From: Psychrobacter alimentarius | GTDB lineage: Bacteria > Pseudomonadota > Gammaproteobacteria > Pseudomonadales > Moraxellaceae | Length of the DNA stretch: 64,000 nucleotides | Direction: 5' to 3' | Assembly (NCBI RefSeq): GCF_001606025.1 | Contig: NZ_CP014945.1 | Coordinates: 124,001-188,000 of the forward strand | Shown: positions 20,194 to 27,531 of the stretch, in pieces | How the letters are laid out: every line of letters starts with the position of its first letter | Position numbering within the stretch: the stretch's first letter is position 1 | Notes under the pieces: model-generated | What the model saw: only the letters and a program-made list of their open reading frames with translations | Told to the model about the DNA's origin: nothing | The model's database searches: none | Made by a program: the position numbers and the translations under genes

Positions 20194-20267
20194 TCGATCA
20201 AGTTAAAAGAGTGGTGGCCATGCTGTTTATCCTTAAATAAAATCTATGACGTTTAAATGATAAAAGC

Positions 20268-20299
20268 AAAAAAAATCCCGCACACTGGCGGGATTTTTT
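20268..20299. terminator. Bidirectional terminator, lipoprotein / gltA
   Basis: AAAAAATCCCGC and GCGGGATTTTTT are exact inverses around a short loop, between convergent genes. Confidence 0.9.
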
Positions 20300-20310
20300 A
20301 TCGATAAAAA

Positions 20311-21597
20311 TTATTTTTGCTTACGGTCTTCAACTTTCACAAAATCGCGACGCGTTTCACCCGTGTATAACTGACGTGGGCGACCGATTTTGAATGGTGC
20401 GCTGTGCATCTCTAACCAATGGCTGATCCAACCAGAGGTACGCGCTAGTGAGAAGATAACCGTGAACATTGACGTTGGGATACCGATGGCTTTTAGGATG
20501 ATGCCAGAGTAAAAATCAACGTTTGGATATAGGTTACGCTCAACGAAGAACGGATCTTCCAAAGCGATCTTCTCAAGTGCCATGGCAAGCTCAAGCTTAG
20601 GATCGTTGATACCAAGGGCACCAAGGACTTCGTCACAAGTTTCTTTCATGACTTGTGCGCGTGGGTCAAAGTTTTTGTAAACACGGTGACCAAAGCCCAT
20701 CAATTTCACTTCACGGCTTTTCACTTTTTCCATGAATTCAGGTACGTTTTCTACTGAACCGATTTCATCTAACATTTCAAGAACGGCTTCATTTGCGCCA
20801 CCATGTGATGGTCCCCACAATGCTGCGATACCAGCAGCAATACAAGCGTAAGGGTTGGCACCCGTAGAGCCGGCCAAACGTACAGTAGACGTTGACGCAT
20901 TTTGCTCATGGTCAGCATGCAAAGTAAAGATCTTGTCCATGGCGCGGGTGATGACATCATTAGGTTTGTAATCTACATCACCAGGCGTTGCAAACATCAT
21001 GTACAAGAAGTTTTCTGCATAGTTGAAGTCGTTACGTGGATACATGAACGGTTCGCCTCGTGAGTATTTATAACTCATCGCAGCAAGCGTTGGCATTTTT
21101 GCAATCAGACGAATCGCAGTGATTTCACGATGCTCTTCGTTGCTTACGTCTAAATGCTCATGATAGAACGCTGATAACGCACCAACAACACCAACCATGA
21201 TAGCCATTGGATGTGCATCACGGCGGAAGCCTTCAAAGAACTTACGCAGTTGATCATGAACACCCGTATGTTCGCGGATTTTTTTGAAGAAATCGGCTTT
21301 TTGCTCACTGTTAGGAAGATCACCATGGATCAACGCATAAGCCACTTCTAGATATTCTGCATTGTTTGCTAGCTGATCGATAGGGTAGCCACGATGTAAT
21401 AGCTCGCCTTTACCACCATCAATGAAGGTAATTTTTGATTCGACAGGCGCTGTCGCCATAAAACCTGGATCATAAGTCCAGTAGCCAGCTTTTTGGAAGG
21501 CAGCAACCTCAATTACCGACGGGCCTAAAGTACCTTCAATAATAGGAAGTTGGTAATCCTTACCATCTACAGTCAATGTGGCTTGATTATCAGCCAT
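20311..21597 (-). CDS. gltA: Citrate synthase GltA
   Basis: Condenses oxaloacetate and acetyl-CoA to citrate, the entry step of the TCA cycle. Type II (hexameric, NADH-sensitive family) features are [14 protein letters not shown] (about 227-240), His265 in [12 protein letters not shown] and His304 in [14 protein letters not shown]. The product is 428 aa, as in E. coli. The ATG follows GGAGATTAAATT, a good ribosome-binding site. It is divergent from sdhC across about 1 kb, unlike most downstream genes of the cluster. Confidence 0.97.
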   Translation of the reverse strand: MADNQATLTVDGKDYQLPIIEGTLGPSVIEVAAFQKAGYWTYDPGFMATAPVESKITFIDGGKGELLHRGYPIDQLANNAEYLEVAYALIHGDLPNSEQKADFFKKIREHTGVHDQLRKFFEGFRRDAHPMAIMVGVVGALSAFYHEHLDVSNEEHREITAIRLIAKMPTLAAMSYKYSRGEPFMYPRNDFNYAENFLYMMFATPGDVDYKPNDVITRAMDKIFTLHADHEQNASTSTVRLAGSTGANPYACIAAGIAALWGPSHGGANEAVLEMLDEIGSVENVPEFMEKVKSREVKLMGFGHRVYKNFDPRAQVMKETCDEVLGALGINDPKLELAMALEKIALEDPFFVERNLYPNVDFYSGIILKAIGIPTSMFTVIFSLARTSGWISHWLEMHSAPFKIGRPRQLYTGETRRDFVKVEDRKQK

Positions 21598-22620
21598 AAT
21601 TTAATCTCCATTTTTTTAGCTTGTTAGAATAAAATTATCTCGGACGCATACCCTCGCGTCGTCATTAGTCAAACAAGTAATTTGAACTTAGCTCATTTGA
21701 TACGCAAGGTATATTAGCAGCAATTCTTTATGATTTGAAAAGACTTTTACCAACAGTACCCCTAATTGGCGCGGTGTAGACGTGTTTATTCACTGTAATT
21801 TTTGTATCAAAATATGTCTGCTTAGTTATTTTGCTTAAAAACTTCTTTTTTGGGACAGTAACTAAGACCCTATTATTATGGCAGTTTTTAGACTTTCTCA
21901 ACGACAAAATAAGTAATTCTCAATAATTTTACGAGTCAAAAACAGACGGGGTATGAATAGCAGGTCAGTTAAATTGAAACCCAGTTTTGATAAAATGAGG
22001 CAATTCTCTATATTTGGTATTACTAATCCCTGTTTATTTGTTAACCCAATGTTCTTCTTTGACTATTTAGGGGATAAATTTGTAATTATTGCTCAGTCAT
22101 TTTATAATTAGAGGAATTTAACTGGCACTAGCTTTGTGCGAATTGATAAGTGGTCATGATATAATATCGTTTAGAGTCTTCTCTATTGATACTTGGTTAC
22201 GACTCAATGATGTCTTGATAGACAAGAATCGCCATTTGCGGTTCAAGCGTTCTTGTTAACTGTTCTATTTTTAAGTACTTATTTTAACTGCTTAGCACAA
22301 GGTTTGTATTGGTACAAGTAACAGAGCAGCGTTATTTTTATCGATATAAACAGTAAAAATAGACTAGTTAATCGATCTCACGTGTGTTTATTTCCATTGT
22401 CCTATATTAGATGGGTTGTTTTATAAATCTGTCAGTTTGACGAGCGATTTTAAACCGTTTATCAATGCCTTATACCAAATGATCGTCTCTTCATATTTAG
22501 CATAAACTAAACGAAGTCAGCTAGCTCTTCCTTACTTTATTCGTCTCGTGTGTTGCTCAGTGTTTAATACCATTTATGTTAAGCATGGATAGCATATACA
22601 GGAGTATAACCGCAAAAAGG
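21598..22620. other. Long divergent intergenic region, gltA / sdhC
   Basis: About 1 kb, A+T-rich, between two divergently transcribed TCA genes. It must hold promoters for both. TATAAT-like hexamers occur (for example 22160-22165), none with a convincing -35 partner. TGGCAC-N5-TTGT at 22123-22137 is one base off a sigma-54 core. I see no credible open reading frame or RNA gene. Confidence 0.5.
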
Positions 22621-23007
22621 ATGCCCGCTGTGAAAAGCAACCGACCTATTGATCTGCCTTTAAGCCAAGTGATTAGTGTTAATCGCTCACCGATTGCAAT
22701 CGCCTCAATTTTGCATCGTATCTCTGGTATTATTTTATTTTTACTGATTCCTGTCATGCTGTGGTTACTACAGAATTCTTTGGCGTCGCCTGAGAGTTTT
22801 GAGACCGTATTTGATAACGTACTTGTACGCTTTATCGCATGGATTTTTGTGGCCTCAATTGCTTATCACTTTGTGATGGGTATCAAGCATTTAATTGCTG
22901 ATATGGGCAAGACTGAAGAGCTAAAATCTGGCCGTACTGCTGCGATGGTCAGTTTTGTGATTTCAGCGATTCTAATTGTCGCGTCATTTGTATGGGTGAT
23001 GTTCTAA
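22621..23007 (+). CDS. sdhC: Succinate dehydrogenase cytochrome b556 subunit SdhC
   Basis: Membrane anchor of complex II, contributing to haem b and ubiquinone binding. VKSNRPIDL and IASILHRISGIILFLLIP carry the Ser and Arg of the quinone site, and AYHFVMGIKHLIADMG carries the haem-ligand His. There are three membrane helices. ATG at 22621 gives 128 aa starting MPAVKSNRP, the conserved start. ATG at 22576 would add 15 unconserved residues. The stop overlaps the sdhD start by one base. Confidence 0.94.
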   Translation: MPAVKSNRPIDLPLSQVISVNRSPIAIASILHRISGIILFLLIPVMLWLLQNSLASPESFETVFDNVLVRFIAWIFVASIAYHFVMGIKHLIADMGKTEELKSGRTAAMVSFVISAILIVASFVWVMF

Positions 23008-23414
23008 TGATAAAAAATAACTCAGGAATCAAAAGTGCGACTGGTCTGACAGGATCAGGTTCTCGTGATTGGATAGTACAACGTATTAGTGCTGTCGTTT
23101 TGGCTGTTTATAGTGTGGTATTACTAGGATTCTTTTTGACTCATGGTAATGTCACTTTCATTGAATGGTCGTCATTTATGACAAGCCTTCCTATGCGCTT
23201 ATTTAGCTTGGTGGCTGTACTGGCTTTAGCTGGTCACGCTTGGGTTGGCATGTGGACGGTATTCACCGATTACATTACGTCTGGCAAAATGGGCGAAAGC
23301 GCACCGAAACTACGTTTGGTATTACAGACTTTAATGATTATCGCCATCTTAGTGTTTCTATTTTGGGGCATCATGATTTTTTGGGGTACAGGCTTTAGCG
23401 CTGTTGCAGTGTGA
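23007..23414 (+). CDS. sdhD: Succinate dehydrogenase membrane anchor SdhD
   Basis: Second membrane anchor of complex II. Landmarks are GSGSRDWIVQRISAVVLAVYS near the N-terminus and LAGHAWVGMWTVFTDYI with the haem-ligand His and quinone-site Tyr region. Three hydrophobic helices, 135 aa. The ATG at 23007 overlaps the sdhC stop (TAATG), indicating translational coupling. A 358-bp gap separates it from sdhA. Confidence 0.93.
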   Translation: MIKNNSGIKSATGLTGSGSRDWIVQRISAVVLAVYSVVLLGFFLTHGNVTFIEWSSFMTSLPMRLFSLVAVLALAGHAWVGMWTVFTDYITSGKMGESAPKLRLVLQTLMIIAILVFLFWGIMIFWGTGFSAVAV

Positions 23415-23772
23415 TTGCTCCGTTATTACCTTTTAATATCTATACATCATAACGAATGTCTGTCGCAAGATTATTTGCTACTAGCACATCAAAAAGTCAT
23501 TCGTTATTAGCCAAAAATAGTCATAGCATTGGGCTGATGCTGGTTTGACCAAGGACTTAGAAAATAAAAAGCTAAGTCGATATGGGATAAACAAACATAG
23601 CCTAATATAACGATAGATATGCGAATTAAGTGGTCAAAGGTTGTTTGTAACATCCGCTTGAATAATGGTATGTATTGACCAAGTATGAAGATAATTAGTT
23701 TGGTAATTACATGATGTTCAAAATAGCCTTTTTATTTACTTTTAAGCATTAACAGGCATTAGGAAAACCGTA
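23415..23772. other. sdhD-sdhA spacer
   Basis: 358 bp inside what is usually a tight operon. It contains the inverted repeat at 23449-23507 and a short stem GACTTAG / CTAAGTC (23554-23560, 23572-23578). There is no coding signal. A promoter for sdhA may be present, but I cannot point to one. Confidence 0.5.
23449..23507 (+). repeat. Inverted repeat in the sdhD-sdhA spacer
   Basis: ATAACGAATG (23449-23458) and CATTCGTTAT (23498-23507) are exact 10-bp inverses around 39 nt. No T-tract follows, so it is an RNA stem or a protein-binding palindrome rather than a terminator. Confidence 0.5.
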
Positions 23773-25623
23773 ATGGCAACTAGACAAGATAACACCATTA
23801 GTAATATCAAGACTCTAAACTATGATGCAGTCATCGTTGGTGGTGGCGGCTCAGGTATGCGTGCTTCGCTACACTTGGCGGAAGCAGGCATGAAGGTTGC
23901 GGTCCTGACCAAAGTATTCCCAACTCGCTCGCATACAGTCGCAGCACAGGGTGGTATTGGTGCAAGTTTGGGCAACATGAGCAATGACAACTGGCACTTT
24001 CACTTCTATGATACCGTTAAGGGATCAGATTGGTTGGGTGACCAAGACGCTATCGAATATATGTGCCGTGAAGCGCCAAAAGTGGTTTATGAGCTTGAGC
24101 ACATGGGCATGCCTTTCGACCGTAACGAAGATGGTACGATTTATCAGCGTCCGTTTGGTGGTCATACCTCAAACTATGGTGAAAAAGCCGTTCAACGTGC
24201 GTGTGCTGCAGCTGACCGTACTGGTCACGCGTTACTACATACGCTCTATCAGAAAAACCTAGAGCAAGGCACTGAATTCTTCATTGAGTGGATCGCACTT
24301 GATCTGATCAAAGACGAAGCGGGCAATATCAACGGCGTTGTGGCAATCGAGCAAGAGACAGGTACTGTGGCGGTCTTCCAGTCACCTATTACTGTCTTAG
24401 CGACAGGCGGTGCAGGTCGTATCTTTGCCGCGTCTACCAATGCTTACATTAATACTGGTGACGGTATTGGCATGGCAGTTCGTGCCGGTATTCCATTACA
24501 AGACATGGAATTCTGGCAGTTCCATCCAACTGGCGTTCACGGTGCTGGCGTACTATTGACCGAAGGTTGTCGCGGTGAAGGCGCTATCTTGCGTAACAAA
24601 GATGGCGAAGCGTTCATGGAGCGTTATGCGCCAACCGTAAAAGACTTGGCACCGCGTGATCTAGTATCACGTTCTATGGACCAAGAAATTAAAGAAGGCC
24701 GTGGTTGTGGTCCAAATGCCGATCATATCGTGATGGATATGACGCATTTAGGGGTAGAAACCATCATGAAGCGTCTACCGTCAGTATTTGAGATTGGTAA
24801 AAACTTTGCCAACGTCGATATCACTAAAGAGCCAATTCCAGTTATTCCAACCATTCACTACATGATGGGCGGCATTCCGACCACCATTCATGGTCAAGTC
24901 ATTATGCCAGATCTAGAAGCAGGCACTGATGAAGACGGCTTATATGCCAAAGGCAATGTGGTTAAAGGTCTTTATGCTATCGGCGAATGCGCTTGCGTGA
25001 GTGTTCACGGTGCCAACCGTTTGGGTACTAACTCACTGCTAGATTTAGTAGTATTTGGTCGTGCGGCTGGTAAACACATTGTTGATGAATTCCATCATGC
25101 GGATCACAACTATAAGCCACTTGACCCTCGCGTTCTTGACTTTACAGTGCGTCGCCTAGACAAGCTACAACAGTCTACTGAAGGCTACAATGCACAAGAC
25201 GTTGCTGATGAAATTCGTGCCATCATGCAAACACATGCAAGCGTATTCCGTACACAAGCTATGATGGATGAAGGGGTTGAGAAGATTTTGGCACTGGGTG
25301 ATAAGATTGAAAAAATTCACTTGGGTGATAAATCACAAGTATTCAACACAGCACGTATTGAAGCGTTTGAAGTTGCGAACTTATATGAAGTGGCAAAAGC
25401 CACAATGATATCAGCCGCGAAGCGTCATGAAAGTCGCGGTGCGCATAGCGTATCTGATTATGATCGTCCAGAAGATGATGATTATGCACCAAATGGCCGT
25501 AATGACCATGAATGGATGAAGCATACTTTATGGTATTCTGAAGGCAATCGCGTTATTTATAAGCCAGTTCGCAAAGTTCCATTAACGGTTGACTATATCG
25601 AACCAAAAGTTCGTGTCTATTAA
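23773..25623 (+). CDS. sdhA: Succinate dehydrogenase flavoprotein subunit SdhA
   Basis: Oxidises succinate to fumarate with covalent FAD. Visible are the Rossmann motif VIVGGGGSGMRASLHLAEAG (about 20-39), the FAD-linked His54 in RSHTVAAQGGIGA, substrate-site HPTGVHGAGVLLTEGCRGEGA, MDMTHLG and GECACVSVHGANRLGTNSLLDLVVFG. The C-terminus has the usual HTLWY motif. At 616 aa it is slightly longer than E. coli SdhA (588 aa). It forms complex II with SdhB, SdhC and SdhD. Confidence 0.97.
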   Translation: MATRQDNTISNIKTLNYDAVIVGGGGSGMRASLHLAEAGMKVAVLTKVFPTRSHTVAAQGGIGASLGNMSNDNWHFHFYDTVKGSDWLGDQDAIEYMCREAPKVVYELEHMGMPFDRNEDGTIYQRPFGGHTSNYGEKAVQRACAAADRTGHALLHTLYQKNLEQGTEFFIEWIALDLIKDEAGNINGVVAIEQETGTVAVFQSPITVLATGGAGRIFAASTNAYINTGDGIGMAVRAGIPLQDMEFWQFHPTGVHGAGVLLTEGCRGEGAILRNKDGEAFMERYAPTVKDLAPRDLVSRSMDQEIKEGRGCGPNADHIVMDMTHLGVETIMKRLPSVFEIGKNFANVDITKEPIPVIPTIHYMMGGIPTTIHGQVIMPDLEAGTDEDGLYAKGNVVKGLYAIGECACVSVHGANRLGTNSLLDLVVFGRAAGKHIVDEFHHADHNYKPLDPRVLDFTVRRLDKLQQSTEGYNAQDVADEIRAIMQTHASVFRTQAMMDEGVEKILALGDKIEKIHLGDKSQVFNTARIEAFEVANLYEVAKATMISAAKRHESRGAHSVSDYDRPEDDDYAPNGRNDHEWMKHTLWYSEGNRVIYKPVRKVPLTVDYIEPKVRVY

Positions 25624-25716
25624 TTCTAGAACACACTTTCGACGTATTAGAACCGTATAAACGTTTTATCCTTTATTAATTTATTAAAAGGTGACCGCCA
25701 GCTACATGCTCATGCC

Positions 25717-25743
25717 AGCACTATCCTGTTATTAACCAGTGCT
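25717..25743 (+). repeat. Short inverted repeat in the sdhA-sdhB spacer
   Basis: AGCACT (25717-25722) and AGTGCT (25738-25743) form a 6-bp stem with a 15-nt loop in a 210-bp spacer. It is a weak signal, listed because other spacers of this cluster also carry stems. Confidence 0.3.
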
Positions 25744-25833
25744 CATATCGATTATGAGTACTGATCGACAGTTAGCGCCATTATGTTGCAATCTTTGTAT
25801 GCCCGCCATCACCTATGTGTGGAGTTTAGCATT

Positions 25834-26544
25834 ATGAGCCGAGGTACTCGCACCATCGAAATCTATCGCTACGATCCTGATGTGGACGCAGCACCGCGCA
25901 TGCAGACCTATACGATTGAATTACTTGATTCAGATCGTATGTTGCTTGACGTGTTATTACGCCTAAAAAAGGAAGATGAAACAATCACCTTCCGTCGCTC
26001 TTGCCGTGAAGGTATTTGTGGTTCTGATGGCGTTAACATCAATGGTAAAAATGGTCTTGCGTGTCTAATTAATATGAACACACTGCCAGAAAAAGTCACC
26101 GTTCGCCCATTGCCTGGTCTACCAGTCGTTCGTGATCTTGTGGTAGATATGAACCAGTTCTATGAGCAATATGAAAAAGTACATCCGTACTTAATCAATG
26201 ACCAGCCAGCACCACCGACGGAACGTCTACAGTCTCCTGAACAGCGTGAGAAATTAAACGGTCTATACGAATGTATCCTATGTGCTTGTTGTTCAACCAG
26301 CTGCCCATCATTCTGGTGGAATCCTGACAAGTTCCTAGGTCCATCAGCACTATTGCATGCCTATCGTTTTGTGGCAGACAGTCGTGATGCGGATACCCAA
26401 GCGCGTCTAGCGCGTTTAGACGATCCATTCAGTCTATTCCGTTGCCGCGGTATCATGAACTGCGTATCGGTTTGTCCAAAAGGCTTGAATCCAACTAAAG
26501 CGATTGGTCATCTACGCAGTATGCTTATTGATCAAGCAGGTTAA
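25834..26544 (+). CDS. sdhB: Succinate dehydrogenase iron-sulfur subunit SdhB
   Basis: Carries electrons from SdhA to the quinone site through three Fe-S clusters. The Cys sets are visible: CREGICGSDGVNINGKNGLAC (2Fe-2S), CILCACCSTSCP (4Fe-4S) and CRGIMNCVSVCPKGLNP (3Fe-4S and 4Fe-4S). ATG at 25834 with GGAG nine bases upstream gives 236 aa, near E. coli (238 aa). The longer frame to 25783 is not needed. It is followed by a terminator, so sdh and suc are probably separate transcription units. Confidence 0.97.
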   Translation: MSRGTRTIEIYRYDPDVDAAPRMQTYTIELLDSDRMLLDVLLRLKKEDETITFRRSCREGICGSDGVNINGKNGLACLINMNTLPEKVTVRPLPGLPVVRDLVVDMNQFYEQYEKVHPYLINDQPAPPTERLQSPEQREKLNGLYECILCACCSTSCPSFWWNPDKFLGPSALLHAYRFVADSRDADTQARLARLDDPFSLFRCRGIMNCVSVCPKGLNPTKAIGHLRSMLIDQAG

Positions 26545-26578
26545 TGCTTTGTTGATACGACGTTTTTTATATTTATAG

Positions 26579-26618
26579 TAAAAAAAACACCATCCAATCA
26601 CTGGGTGGTGTTTTTTAT
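26579..26618. terminator. Terminator downstream of sdhB
   Basis: AAAAAACACCATCCA pairs with TGGGTGGTGTTTTTT with one mismatch around a 5-nt loop. Confidence 0.88.
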
Positions 26619-26913
26619 TGAGTATATTCCAAAACCAGATATGGCATTAAGATAGATTATAGAAATGAAAATAACGTTAAGGTAGGTAGGTTAAGGTTGT
26701 ACTTACAATACGTTGGTCGTATGTAAGAACACATGATATAAACGCGAGCAATCTATATAATTACTGTGAGAAAAACGCATTCACTAAGAGATATTGGGTA
26801 AGTTAAATGTTAGAATAGTGCATAAGTTTGCTAGTCGTCTGTTTAGACACGCATGATGATATCTATTACGAATTGTCTCGTTTGTATAGACTATAAAAAC
26901 GTGACAATACACG

Positions 26914-26989
26914 GTGATATACAAAGAGTGATATACAAAGAGTGATATACAAAGAGTGATATACAAAGAGTGATATACAAAGAGTGATA
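26914..26989. repeat. 14-bp tandem repeat, five full copies plus a partial copy
   Basis: The unit GTGATATACAAAGA occurs at 26914, 26928, 26942, 26956 and 26970 without a mismatch, then GTGATA at 26984. Identical copies imply recent expansion by slippage. The copy number may vary between strains. Confidence 0.95.
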
Positions 26990-27379
26990 CTAGGTATTCA
27001 TTACCTAAATGTTTAGTATTGAACAAACAAACTATGGCTCAAATACCAAGCATGTTATGATATGCAGCAATGTATGTCTGCCCGATAATAATAAATATTT
27101 CAGAAACGTCAAAGAATATTCGCGTCATTAGCGAATTTTTTGTTGGCTAAAATTGCCGAATATTCAGTCATACTTTGTTGTTAATACAGTTACTAACAAA
27201 TTGGTTATGTCTGAAAAGAGTATATATAAATTAATGTTGTGGAACGAGCTAGATAAGAAAACTGCACGTTCACAAATAATTATTTTTTAATAGCAGTATT
27301 GAAATGATGACGGTTATTACTATTTAGCAGATCTTGTTATCGTAAATAATGCCCTCAGATTTTTATGACGATAAGTAGT

Positions 27380-27433
27380 TTTTATCGAATGATACTATTT
27401 TATCGTGCGGTACTATTTTATCGAACGATATTA
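27380..27433. repeat. Three 18-bp tandem repeats upstream of sucA
   Basis: Units at 27380-27397, 27398-27415 and 27416-27433 share the frame TTTTATCGnnnGnTAyTA. The conserved TTTTATCG and TA-TA edges with variable centres look like repeated binding sites rather than simple slippage. The last unit ends 98 bp before the sucA ATG. Confidence 0.8.
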
Positions 27434-27531
27434 GATGGTATCTGACACAGTGTCAAACTGGTCAATATACGACAGATTTCACAAGAATAAGCACGATTCC
27501 ATTCATTTATCTATCAAAATAGACGATTATT

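Larger units (their letters stand above)
26545..27531. other. sdhB-sucA intergenic region
   Basis: Nearly 1 kb, strongly A+T-rich. It holds the sdhB terminator, a 14-bp tandem array (26914-26989) and three 18-bp tandem repeats (27380-27433) ahead of sucA. The promoter of sucA is presumably near the second array. I see no credible coding sequence. Confidence 0.6.

Noticed and set aside
22123-22137. Sigma-54-like TGGCAC-N5-TTGT between gltA and sdhC
   Set aside because: The near-invariant C of the -12 GC is T, and no enhancer or context supports it. Too weak beside the algR site.
26784-27026. Minus-strand frame encoding a repeated Tyr/His/Ser/Leu-rich peptide
   Set aside because: It is generated by the 14-bp tandem repeat read through successive frames. 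There is no ribosome-binding site and no sign of a real protein.
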